The position numbers and the translations under genes were made by a program. Under the pieces are notes generated by a model that made no database searches, was not told the DNA's origin, and saw nothing but the letters and a program-made list of their open reading frames with translations. This document shows positions 27,519 to 34,524 of a DNA stretch of 38,936 bases, one piece after another. Positions within the stretch are counted from its first letter, which is position 1. Every line of letters begins with the position of its first letter. Origin of the DNA: a candidate division WWE3 bacterium (GTDB taxonomy: Bacteria > Patescibacteriota > WWE3 > 2-01-FULL-39-13); NCBI GenBank assembly GCA_027002375.1, contig JALWZX010000065.1:1-38936 (forward strand), given 5' to 3'.

Positions 27519-28445
27519 TTACTGTGTAACTTTTATGCTAGGACTCATTGTTGTTTTTACATAAATGCTTTGTATAAACTTTTTCTTCGTCTTTAACGGT
27601 TTGTTTTTCTCAACCTCGGCAAGCAAAAAGTTAATATTTTTTACCAAATCGTCTGTAGAAAAGTCTATTTTGCCAACGACTTGATGTAGAACCGCGTGTG
27701 CAGATTGGTTTCTTATCTCAATTTGTCCCTTTGAAAATTGCTCGATTGCTTTGTCGATATTACTTGTTACAGTACCATTCTTAGGCGATGGCATAGCGCC
27801 TTTAGGTCCTAAAACTCTAGCTGTTTTTGCAACATCCTTCATGAATTCAGGTTTGGTGATTACAACATCGAAATCTTTTCCAGGTACAAATTTGCCTTTA
27901 ACAATTTCATCAACAACAGATTTGTCTCTATATATAACATTGTCCTTCTTACCGCTAGTATCATCAGAAATTACTAAAACTGTAACAGATTTGCCTGTTC
28001 CATGGGGTAGGGTGGTAGTAAATCTGATTCTTTGATCATTGTTATTGGGGTCAATGCCTAAATTAACATGAATTTCAACTGATTCATTAAAATTAGCAAG
28101 TTTTAATCCTTTCAATATTTTTATTGCACTAACTAAATCATATGTTTTACTCTTATCAATTTTTTTCAGAGCGTCTTTATATTTTTTTCCTCTTTTTCTT
28201 TTTTGTTTGTTCGATTTTGGGGAATTTTTAGCTTTTACTTCTTCTTTTGCTTTACCTGTTTTATCTACCGCATCCGCATTAACTGTGTCTTCAATGTTTG
28301 CTTGCGTACTTTTTTTTGTTGCAATTTCTTCTTTTACTTGTTCTTTTATCTGCTCGGCAAGATGTTTAGCTTTTTCTGCTTCTAACTTTGCACCTTCTGC
28401 AATTGAACCTAATGTTACTGAGTGATCTACAATTCTTTGTGCCAT
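27519..28445 (-). CDS. rplA: Ribosomal protein uL1 with long N-terminal extension
   Basis: 308 aa, while ordinary L1 is about 230. The first 80 or so residues are an Ala/Glu/Lys-rich, probably helical and basic extension. The normal protein begins at 'KRGKKYKDALKKID' (about 84 on). The core is complete: 'TTTLPHGTGKSVTVLV', 'PEFMKDVAKTARVLGPKGAMPSPKNGTV', and a C-terminal 'SIYVKTTMSPSIKV'. It forms the mobile L1 stalk at the ribosomal E site and is often an autogenous repressor. The ATG has no Shine-Dalgarno sequence. A perfect hairpin and a possible promoter lie in the 201-nt gap after rplK. Confidence 0.95.
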   Translation of the reverse strand: MAQRIVDHSVTLGSIAEGAKLEAEKAKHLAEQIKEQVKEEIATKKSTQANIEDTVNADAVDKTGKAKEEVKAKNSPKSNKQKRKRGKKYKDALKKIDKSKTYDLVSAIKILKGLKLANFNESVEIHVNLGIDPNNNDQRIRFTTTLPHGTGKSVTVLVISDDTSGKKDNVIYRDKSVVDEIVKGKFVPGKDFDVVITKPEFMKDVAKTARVLGPKGAMPSPKNGTVTSNIDKAIEQFSKGQIEIRNQSAHAVLHQVVGKIDFSTDDLVKNINFLLAEVEKNKPLKTKKKFIQSIYVKTTMSPSIKVTQ

Positions 28446-28521
28446 AATTAATTCATGACTTAGCTTTAACCAACATGTTAAAACGATTCGTCAAATTATT
28501 TAACTAAATATATTTTATGGG

Positions 28522-28550
28522 AAATTAAAGTTTAATGTATACGTTTTCAA
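28522..28550 (-). promoter_or_regulatory. Possible promoter for rplA
   Basis: Minus strand TTGAAA, 17-bp spacer, TAATTT, placed after the rplK-rplA hairpin and about 75 nt before the rplA start. The AT-rich setting makes chance matches likely. Confidence 0.35.
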
Positions 28551-28578
28551 CGTTAGAGTAATAGTAATGTTAAAATTT

Positions 28579-28610
28579 ATGATTTGTGTCGTTATCACGA
28601 CACAAATCAT
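28579..28610 (-). other. Perfect 14-bp hairpin between rplK and rplA
   Basis: ATGATTTGTGTCGT and its exact reverse complement flank a 4-nt loop. On the minus strand AAATTTT follows, a weak U-tract. It could be a terminator or attenuator, an RNase processing site or a regulatory protein site. Confidence 0.7.
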
Positions 28611-28646
28611 GTTGATATAATCTTACAAATACCCTAGATTGGCAAC

Positions 28647-29066
28647 TTACTTCTCAACTTCAACTCCCATATTGCGTGCTGTACCAGCCACGATTTTCAT
28701 CGCTTGCTCTATGGTATTAGCGTTTAAGTCAGGCATTTTTATTTCTGCGATTTCTCGCAATTGTGCCTTAGTAATTGTACCGATTTTTTCTTTATTTGGT
28801 TCACCTGAACCTTTTTCTTTACCAATTGCTTTTAGTATCAAACTTGAAGCAGGGGGTGTTTTTAATATAAACGAAAAACTGCTATCTTCGAATACTGTTA
28901 TTTCTGCAGGAATAATACCTTCTTTGTCTTTAGTTCTATCATTAAATTCCTTGCAAAACTGCATTATTTGAATACCATGTTGACCAAGTGCTGGCCCTAC
29001 TGGTGGCGCAGGATTAGCTTTTCCTGCTTCTATATTTAATTTAAATTTTGTTTTAACTTTTGCCAT
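28647..29066 (-). CDS. rplK: Ribosomal protein uL11
   Basis: 139 aa, usual length. The N-terminal '[23 protein letters not shown]' region and the C-terminal rRNA-binding domain ('[19 protein letters not shown]', '[11 protein letters not shown]') are intact. It binds the GTPase-associated centre of 23S rRNA with the L10-L12 stalk. It lies 89 nt after nusG on the same strand. TAAATA ends 6 nt before the ATG and there is no Shine-Dalgarno sequence. Confidence 0.97.
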   Translation of the reverse strand: MAKVKTKFKLNIEAGKANPAPPVGPALGQHGIQIMQFCKEFNDRTKDKEGIIPAEITVFEDSSFSFILKTPPASSLILKAIGKEKGSGEPNKEKIGTITKAQLREIAEIKMPDLNANTIEQAMKIVAGTARNMGVEVEK

Positions 29067-29155
29067 AATAATTATTTAAAATTTTGTTAGCGAGTGAATT
29101 CCCAATAACAAAACTACTGACATATATTAATAGATAAGAGCAGTATTGTCTATAC

Positions 29156-29791
29156 TTACTCAGGTACCACTTGTGTAAAATCAACTTCAACAGGTGTTTC
29201 TCTGTCAAATACAGAAACCAAAACTTCAAGTCTACCTTGATCTTCCATAATCTTACTTACCTTACCAACAAAGTCCTTAAATGCGCCTTCGGTAATCTTA
29301 ACAGTATCATCAACTCTATATTTTGTTTCAAATTTAGGCGTATCAATTTTCATGAATTTGATAATTGAATCAACCTCTTTTTTCATAAGTGGGGTGGGGC
29401 GATTACCAATACCTACAAACCCTGTAACACCAGGTGTTCTTCTAATAGCGTGCCAAACATTATCATTAATAACTGCGTGAACCAATATGTACCCAGGGAA
29501 CATTCTTTCATCAACTTCACGTTTTTTTCCAGATGATATTACAATTTTCTTTTGAGTTGGAATTAAAACTTCATCAATATAATCTTGCAAGTTCATGACA
29601 GCCACACGTTCTCTTAATGTTAAGGCGACCTTTCTTTCGTGACCAGAATATGTGTGAACTACAAACCATTGTGAATCAGGATTAACATGATCACTTAGTT
29701 TAACACTTGTTGGTGCGCTTTTTCTTTTTGCAATTGTATCATCTGTTTTCTTGGTATCTTTCACTTCTTTTGTATCTTTTACGTCTGACAT
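29156..29791 (-). CDS. nusG: Transcription antitermination/elongation factor NusG
   Basis: 211 aa, with a Lys/Asp/Thr-rich N-terminal extension of about 38 residues before the NGN domain ('QWFVVHTYSGHERKVA', 'RMFPGYILVHAVIND', 'TPGVTGFVG'). A KOW domain lies at about residues 155-195 ('VKITEGAFKDFVGKVSKI'). It binds RNA polymerase and couples it to the ribosome or Rho. It lies between secE and rplK, the standard bacterial order. No Shine-Dalgarno sequence precedes the ATG; TAAAAT ends 7 nt before it. Confidence 0.97.
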   Translation of the reverse strand: MSDVKDTKEVKDTKKTDDTIAKRKSAPTSVKLSDHVNPDSQWFVVHTYSGHERKVALTLRERVAVMNLQDYIDEVLIPTQKKIVISSGKKREVDERMFPGYILVHAVINDNVWHAIRRTPGVTGFVGIGNRPTPLMKKEVDSIIKFMKIDTPKFETKYRVDDTVKITEGAFKDFVGKVSKIMEDQGRLEVLVSVFDRETPVEVDFTQVVPE

Positions 29792-29899
29792 AAAATTTAT
29801 TTTATTAAGTGAGATTCACAATTTGAATTCCACCTAAGCAAACTAACATTCTGCTCAATGCTCGCTTACGCTCGCATATAGCATTATCATTTTATACAT

Positions 29900-30094
29900 T
29901 TAGCCTATTATTTCAACAACATATTTCAATAATTTATTGAAGATATAATCTAATGACCCAAGGTACAAACTAACAACAAGGCTAATCAAAATAACTACAA
30001 TCGTTAATTTTACTGTTTGATCTTTAGTAGGCCAAGTTACTTTTTTCAGCTCAGCCTTAGTTTGTTGTAAGAAATTTGTTATTTTATTTGCCAT
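29900..30094 (-). CDS. secE: Preprotein translocase subunit SecE
   Basis: 64 aa, the short single-helix form typical of most bacteria. It has the amphipathic 'FLQQTKAELKKVTWPTKDQT' conserved region and one transmembrane helix ('LTIVVILISLVVSLYLGSL'). It clamps SecY in the membrane, needed to export the surface proteins of this window. It heads the cluster and is divergent from the kinase gene. rpmG, often just upstream, is absent. TAAAAT ends 6 nt before the ATG. Confidence 0.95.
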   Translation of the reverse strand: MANKITNFLQQTKAELKKVTWPTKDQTVKLTIVVILISLVVSLYLGSLDYIFNKLLKYVVEIIG

Positions 30095-30230
30095 AAGGCT
30101 ATTTTAAACAATCACTTATACGACAATTTATCACTATATAATAGATAATTCAATTATTTATTGTGATGATAATTCAAACATAGAATATTGGGATATTGTC
30201 AATATTGAGTATACCACAACTTGTTGATTT

Positions 30231-30239
30231 TGATACAAT
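30231..30239 (+). promoter_or_regulatory. Extended -10 promoter of the kinase gene
   Basis: TGATACAAT ends 6 nt before the ATG at 30246; transcription would start at the ATG itself. Confidence 0.5.
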
Positions 30240-30245
30240 GTAATT

Positions 30246-30659
30246 ATGCCTAAATACAAACCAATAAGTACCAAAAAATATGATCATAGAAGACATATAA
30301 TTTCTTTTAAAAATGCTATTAATGGAATTCGATTGGCGCTTGATACGCAACCTAATTTACGAATACACTTCGTGGTTTTATTTTTAGTTTTAATAGCATC
30401 TATAATATTTAAGATTTCTGTTTGTGAGTATCTGATAATACTTTTAGTAAGCGGGGGTGTAATAGCATTAGAATTAGCAAACACTGCGGTTGAAGCAATA
30501 GGTGATGAATTAGCGGGCACGAAATACAACAAATTGGTAGGTGTGTCTAAAGACGTTGCAGCTGGTGCAGTTTTAGTAATGGCAAGTACGGCTATCATAA
30601 TAGGAATTGTTATTTTTTTGCCAAAAGTGTTACTAATGTTTGGTGCGATTCCTCAATGA
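30246..30659 (+). CDS. dgkA: Undecaprenol/diacylglycerol kinase family membrane protein
   Basis: 137 aa. This family of small integral membrane kinases phosphorylates diacylglycerol or, in most Gram-positive-type bacteria, undecaprenol for cell-wall lipid carrier recycling. Visible are the N-terminal 'FKNAINGIRLALDTQPNLRIH' segment, the catalytic 'ELANTAVEAIGDEL' motif (about 76-89), 'SKDVAAGAVLV', and three hydrophobic helices. It is monocistronic, divergent from secE, and ends in TGA. Undecaprenol is the more likely substrate, by inference from family distribution; the symbol reflects the family only. Confidence 0.9.
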   Translation: MPKYKPISTKKYDHRRHIISFKNAINGIRLALDTQPNLRIHFVVLFLVLIASIIFKISVCEYLIILLVSGGVIALELANTAVEAIGDELAGTKYNKLVGVSKDVAAGAVLVMASTAIIIGIVIFLPKVLLMFGAIPQ

Positions 30660-30724
30660 AAACATAGGTTACATTGTGTAGTTTTCTAGCGATATTGTAG
30701 CTAAATCGATGATATCATGATGAT

Positions 30725-30833
30725 TTTATTATCGTCAAACTTAAAACCACGCACTTTAGTGCGTGGTTGGAGTTGGTCAACAATGGTAATTAGCGATAAG
30801 AAACCACGGGCTTTAGCCCGTGGAGTTTCATAA
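30725..30833. repeat. Double-hairpin dispersed element, copy 2 (IS200/IS605-end-like)
   Basis: A 109-bp relative of 16861-16952 with both hairpins perfect: AACCACGCAC-TTTA-GTGCGTGGTT (30745-30768) and CCACGGGC-TTTA-GCCCGTGG. The outer pair TTATCG/CGATAA is kept. It carries about 17 bp more between the hairpins than copy 1 and ends in the same GGAGTTTCATAA. It lies in the 245-nt gap between the kinase and M50 genes, which otherwise holds only the M50 promoter. Confidence 0.65.
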
Positions 30834-30883
30834 TTTACTTGTTATACTATGATAAGTCTTTAGCTATATTATGACTAATTTGA

Positions 30884-30892
30884 TGATATAAT
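30884..30892 (+). promoter_or_regulatory. Extended -10 promoter of the M50 protease gene
   Basis: TGATATAAT ends 12 nt before the ATG at 30905, predicting a leader of about 6 nt. Confidence 0.5.
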
Positions 30893-30904
30893 TAATACTC
30901 AATT

Positions 30905-31516
30905 ATGTTTGGATTTATAAATTTAATACAAGAAAATCCGTTAGTGGCTGTGGTGTATGCAATATCTGTAATACTTGCTATAGCCTTGCACGAAGCAGCG
31001 CATGCCTATACTGCCAACTATCTTGGTGATGATACGCCGAAAATACAAGGTAGATTAACCATAAATCCAATGGCGCATTTAGACCCGATCGGTACATTAT
31101 TAATTTTTGTAATAGGTTTTGGTTGGGGCAAGCCTGTACAATTCAATCCATACAACCTTAAAAATCCTAAAAGAGATACAGCATTAATTGCTTTAGCAGG
31201 CCCAACTACAAATATTATATTAGCAGTGATTTCCTCATTATTATTAAAATTATTTGGAATTCAACTGCCTATGCTTGCACTATTCTTGAGTGCGTTTATA
31301 AGCCTAAATGTAGTGTTAGCAGTATTCAACATGGTGCCACTAGACCCATTAGATGGATTTAAAGTTGTGCGTGGAGTGCTACCACACAAATACTTGGCCG
31401 ATTGGGATGCAACTGCAAGATACGGAATGTTTGTATTATTATTTCTATTATTGACAGGTGTCTTGTGGAAAGTTATGAACCCGTTTATAAATTTATTGAT
31501 GGGAATATTGATGTGA
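30905..31516 (+). CDS. Site-2-protease family (M50) membrane metalloprotease
   Basis: 203 aa, the short, PDZ-less form common in bacteria. The zinc motif HEAAH is at residues 29-33 in the first hydrophobic helix, and the third ligand region 'NMVPLDPLDG' at about 141-150 corresponds to the family's N-x-x-P-x-x-P-L-D-G. 'GWGKPVQFNPYNLKNPKRD' and 'ALAGPTTNI' are typical of this subfamily. It should cleave substrates within the membrane; the target is unknown. It stands alone between the repeat element and tRNA-Thr. Confidence 0.93.
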   Translation: MFGFINLIQENPLVAVVYAISVILAIALHEAAHAYTANYLGDDTPKIQGRLTINPMAHLDPIGTLLIFVIGFGWGKPVQFNPYNLKNPKRDTALIALAGPTTNIILAVISSLLLKLFGIQLPMLALFLSAFISLNVVLAVFNMVPLDPLDGFKVVRGVLPHKYLADWDATARYGMFVLLFLLLTGVLWKVMNPFINLLMGILM

Positions 31517-31666
31517 AGCTTGGTGGTCGCCTATGTATATGTTTTGTCTGAATACGGGTGGATTTCTACATTATAGTGAAGTATCATTGTGTGCAGATTA
31601 GAATGAGTAATATAGGTATGATTTGTTATAGTTATTATAGATAGGGAGGATTTTAAATCAATTTTG

Positions 31667-31743
31667 GCCTGGGTAGCTCAGTTGGTTAGAGCGCATCCAT
31701 GGTAAGGATGAGGTCCCGAGTTCGACTCTCGGCCCAGGCTCCA
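31667..31743 (+). tRNA. tRNA-Thr (GGT)
   Basis: 77 nt including an encoded CCA. All stems pair: acceptor GCCTGGG/CCCAGGC, D stem GCTC/GAGC, anticodon stem CATCC/GGATG, T stem CCGAG/CTCGG with loop TTCGACT. The anticodon loop ATGGTAA gives GGT, reading ACC and ACT. A possible extended -10 (TGTTATAGT) lies at 31624-31632. The 150 nt between the M50 gene and the tRNA show nothing else. Confidence 0.96.
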
Positions 31744-31775
31744 GAGATTAAATGTTGTTGATTATTGAGTTTTTG

Positions 31776-32348
31776 TTAATTTTTTAGTTTTCTAGCAATA
31801 ATTTGTGCTATTGGTTTTTGTGGCAAGCTAAACTCATCGTATAATTCTATTTTCCAATTAGGTAGGCCATACATATTTTTTAGCTCATTAGGTTTGAACA
31901 CATGTGGTAAATCACCTTTTCTGTTTTGAGTCATCTTTACAGCAACAATATTTACACCATTTGGTTTAGTCCAGTCTTGCATGTTTTTAACGAGTTTTTC
32001 TGCTTCGTTAATTGGTAAGAAATGCAATAATCCTATGGCTAAAACAGCATCATAAGTTTTATCTGTTGTAAATTGTGTTACATCTGATTGAACCAATTGT
32101 AGATTTTTATTGTTTTTACCCGCACGATCGCGTAGTACGCGCAATCCTTCATCTGAAGAATCAACAGCTGTTACTTGATACCCTAGATTTAACAAATATA
32201 ACGTGTTACGACCATTTCCGGCTCCTAAATCAAGAACTGTTTTGCCAGAAATTAGTTGTGGTAACTGTTTTACCAAATCAAATGGTTCAGTCCCAAATGT
32301 ATCAGGTCTGTTTTTGTATTTTAAATCAAAACGATCAGTGTGGTTCAT
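31776..32348 (-). CDS. SAM-dependent class I methyltransferase
   Basis: 190 aa, TehB-like in size and motifs. The SAM-binding motif I 'VLDLGAGNGRN' is at about residues 38-48, motif II 'VTAVDSSDEGL' follows, and 'YDAVLAIGLLHFLP' is motif IV/V. The substrate cannot be told. It starts 6 nt after the stop of the hydrolase gene, with no Shine-Dalgarno sequence, so the two form an operon. Confidence 0.88.
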   Translation of the reverse strand: MNHTDRFDLKYKNRPDTFGTEPFDLVKQLPQLISGKTVLDLGAGNGRNTLYLLNLGYQVTAVDSSDEGLRVLRDRAGKNNKNLQLVQSDVTQFTTDKTYDAVLAIGLLHFLPINEAEKLVKNMQDWTKPNGVNIVAVKMTQNRKGDLPHVFKPNELKNMYGLPNWKIELYDEFSLPQKPIAQIIARKLKN

Positions 32349-32354
32349 TTTTAA

Positions 32355-32987
32355 TCATGTAGTGCTTTTGGTGGAACTCAATCTAGTTTTACAAAGCTCA
32401 AAGATAAGTGGAAATTCTTTGAAACCAGCCTCTTCGTCTAGATGTCCACCGCCACGTATTATAATTGGTGAGCTATTCATACTTTCTGCAAAGTATTTCA
32501 TTTTTTCAATTGGTACATAAGGATCGTTATCAGAATATAAGGTATATGATATGGGTATTAATTTGTGCAACTTATCGAAATCAAAGTCATCTTTATAGAA
32601 TGAATTGTTCACTGTGGTAAATTGCCACACATCGCCAACAACTCTAAGAAATGGAGATACAAATATAGCATTATCTAGGTTTATGTTGAATTTATCAATA
32701 GTGTGAAGTATAAAAACCGCACCTAGCGAATGACCTATCATACAAACTTTTTCATTTTGATCTATTTTAGGTAAAACATTCTTTTCAAAAGTTTCAAGCC
32801 ACTTGTTTAGATTTTGATTTTTAGCTACTGCATTTTCGGGGCCTTGATTTGTTAGTTCTTGCCAATTTTCGATTGGAAACCCGGGTACAATAACCTCTTG
32901 CCCGATTTCAGCAAGTTTTTTAGATAGGTAAGGGAACCAGTTTTCTTCTGGTGTACCAAATGATCCGTGAATTATTATGAATTTCAT
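32355..32987 (-). CDS. Alpha/beta hydrolase, RBBP9/YdeN type
   Basis: 210 aa. The N-terminal 'IIHGSFGTPEENWFPYL' is typical of the RBBP9/YdeN serine-hydrolase group. The nucleophile elbow GHSLG puts Ser at about residue 87. 'YSDNDPYVP' carries the likely acid, and 'RGGGHLDEEAGF' the catalytic His. The substrate is unknown; a small ester is likely. It is followed by the methyltransferase in the same transcript. Confidence 0.88.
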   Translation of the reverse strand: MKFIIIHGSFGTPEENWFPYLSKKLAEIGQEVIVPGFPIENWQELTNQGPENAVAKNQNLNKWLETFEKNVLPKIDQNEKVCMIGHSLGAVFILHTIDKFNINLDNAIFVSPFLRVVGDVWQFTTVNNSFYKDDFDFDKLHKLIPISYTLYSDNDPYVPIEKMKYFAESMNSSPIIIRGGGHLDEEAGFKEFPLIFELCKTRLSSTKSTT

Positions 32988-33028
32988 GTTGTTATTAGTC
33001 TATATAAACTTTGGTTTTAATGTAGGGT

Positions 33029-33061
33029 GGGCGAGGTTGCGTTATTTATGAAACCTCGCCC
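33029..33061. other. GC-rich perfect hairpin after the DUF4349 gene
   Basis: GGGCGAGGTT/AACCTCGCCC, a 10-bp stem with a 13-nt loop, between the DUF4349 stop and the hydrolase start. No U-tract follows on either strand, so a classical terminator is not evident. Confidence 0.5.
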
Positions 33062-33093
33062 CTATACTCGACAAATATTTAGTGTTATTGCAA

Positions 33094-34065
33094 CTATTCT
33101 TTAACACTATCGCTAGATTCAGGTTTTGCTACTTTTTTATTATTTCTTTTTTTCCACATTTTACTGCCCACCCAAATTATTAATAGTACAGGAACCCATA
33201 TTACAGCATAAACGCCAACCCATATTACAAATCCTAGTATAGAATTCAATGTTTCCATTAAACTTCTAATTGCCTGATGATATATTGCTTTCGGGCTATA
33301 CATGCTTTGTGGATTATATGGTAATTCGAGTTCCTCGGTTGAGAAGTCTATAGTTACAAGAGTAGTTTCAGAGATTTCCGCCAAATACTTCTGCTGACCC
33401 GTTATTCTATCAATTTGTGCCTGAGTATTTAATATTTCGCGTTGTACTCGCAATATTTCGTCAATTGTTTTTGCTTTGCTCATCATATCTTCAAATATCG
33501 CTTTTGTTTTATTCAATGTTGCAAGTTTTGCTTCATTATCTTCGTATTGATCAGTAATGTCTTGTGAATTTGTAGAAATCGATGTAATTCTTAACGAATT
33601 ATCTTTAATGTAGTTTTTAAGATTATCTACTTGATCTAAAGGAATTCTAATCGTCATATAACCACTACCACCTGTGTCTTTCGGTAACGAGACATTTGAA
33701 TTCACAACGAACCCGCCAAGTTTAATTACTTCGTTATTCAAACCCTGTGCAAATTCAGTAACCTTATCTACAAGAACAGACATATTGTAATTGGTTGAAG
33801 TCTTTCGTGGTTTAGAAACATTTCCACCAGATGCGTCGTTAACATATGCTGGTGTGTTAGGTAAAGCCTCAACACCGCCCATACCACTTTCAGGGGCATA
33901 TGCCTTCATATTTGGAGCTTCGTAAGATTGCTCGATGTCATACTGTCCTAATGGAAATGGTTTCGGTCTATATGTATTATAGTCTTTGTATATAAAGAAT
34001 AATAAAACTAAAGCAAGAATAACGATAACTTTATTGGTTTTAATATAATTTATTATTTTTTTCAT
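33094..34065 (-). CDS. DUF4349 membrane protein
   Basis: 323 aa from the ATG at 34065. The track start at 34101 is a TTG that overlaps the -35 box, so it is rejected. An N-terminal signal or anchor helix ('VIVILALVLLFFIYKDY') precedes an extracytoplasmic DUF4349 region with 'GYMTIRIPLDQVDNLKNYI', 'SQDITDQYEDNEAKLATL' and a coiled-coil stretch ending 'RITGQQKYLAEISETTLVTIDF'. A C-terminal transmembrane helix ('VGVYAVIWVPVLLIIWVG') and a basic cytoplasmic tail complete it. The molecular role of the family is not established. A GC-rich hairpin stands on each side of the gene. Confidence 0.88.
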   Translation of the reverse strand: MKKIINYIKTNKVIVILALVLLFFIYKDYNTYRPKPFPLGQYDIEQSYEAPNMKAYAPESGMGGVEALPNTPAYVNDASGGNVSKPRKTSTNYNMSVLVDKVTEFAQGLNNEVIKLGGFVVNSNVSLPKDTGGSGYMTIRIPLDQVDNLKNYIKDNSLRITSISTNSQDITDQYEDNEAKLATLNKTKAIFEDMMSKAKTIDEILRVQREILNTQAQIDRITGQQKYLAEISETTLVTIDFSTEELELPYNPQSMYSPKAIYHQAIRSLMETLNSILGFVIWVGVYAVIWVPVLLIIWVGSKMWKKRNNKKVAKPESSDSVKE

Positions 34066-34072
34066 TAATTTG

Positions 34073-34101
34073 ACTGTATTTCTTTTGTTGGGGGAAGTCA
34101 A
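34073..34101 (-). promoter_or_regulatory. Promoter of the DUF4349 gene
   Basis: Minus strand TTGACT, 17-bp spacer, TACAGT, with 7 nt to the ATG at 34065. Transcription would begin at the start codon, which fixes the start and predicts a leaderless mRNA. Confidence 0.7.
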
Positions 34102-34118
34102 GTCGTTGTTGTGAGTGT

Positions 34119-34146
34119 GGGCGGGCAGATTTTAATCTGCCCGCCC
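34119..34146. other. GC-rich perfect palindrome upstream of DUF4349 and tRNA-Thr
   Basis: A 13-bp stem GGGCGGGCAGATT/AATCTGCCCGCCC around a 2-nt centre. No U-tract follows on either strand. It lies between a minus-strand promoter and the plus-strand tRNA promoter. Confidence 0.6.
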
Positions 34147-34172
34147 AGACATACTCAACCTAGATTTAATAC

Positions 34173-34201
34173 TTGTTACTCCTTTGAAATTTATATAGAA
34201 T
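34173..34201 (+). promoter_or_regulatory. Promoter of tRNA-Thr (TGT)
   Basis: TTGTTA, 17-bp spacer, TAGAAT, ending 29 nt before the tRNA. Confidence 0.55.
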
Positions 34202-34230
34202 AGTTCTCGTTGATTAAGTCAGAAATATTT

Positions 34231-34307
34231 GCCTCGGTAGCTCAGTTGGTCAGAGCAACGGTTTTGTAAACCGTAGGTCGTGAGTTCGAATCTCACCCGA
34301 GGCTCCA
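34231..34307 (+). tRNA. tRNA-Thr (TGT)
   Basis: 77 nt with encoded CCA. Acceptor GCCTCGG/CCGAGGC, D stem GCTC/GAGC, anticodon stem ACGGT/ACCGT with loop TTTGTAA, T stem GTGAG/CTCAC. Anticodon TGT reads ACA, the commonest Thr codon of the giant surface gene. The D-arm and overall layout are close to those of the GGT tRNA 2.6 kb away. Confidence 0.96.
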
Positions 34308-34458
34308 TTGAAACATTAATTCTCAAAACTTGAAATTAACTGTGTAAGTTGTGGATATTTGCTAGTGCTTAAATTTCTTAAAATAGTTGTAGTGTATCGT
34401 ACATTAACTTGCTAATTTAATTTGGTGAAGTATATGTGTTTTATGAAAAACAAAATCT

Positions 34459-34524
34459 GAATGTCCAATCTGTAATTCTGGCAATACAGTTCGTAGTGGA
34501 AAAAGAAACGTAGAATGTTTATTG
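34459..34524 (+). pseudogene. Possible zinc-ribbon remnant of a transposase
   Basis: In one plus-strand frame the DNA reads 'ECPICNSGNTVRSGKRNVEC', like the CPxCxS...GKR start of IS1- or IS1595-type transposases. It has no start codon, the rest of the protein is missing, and it runs into the end of the convergent 418-aa gene. It could be chance. The remaining 150 nt after the tRNA show nothing. Confidence 0.25.

Noticed and set aside
21847-30659. Recoded UGA (UGA-Gly code of some CPR lineages)
   Set aside because: TGA falls at the natural ends of several genes, and no in-frame TGA is needed within conserved proteins.
34066-34101. TTG start of the DUF4349 protein
   Set aside because: It overlaps the -35 box, and the ATG at 34065 is correctly placed for the promoter.
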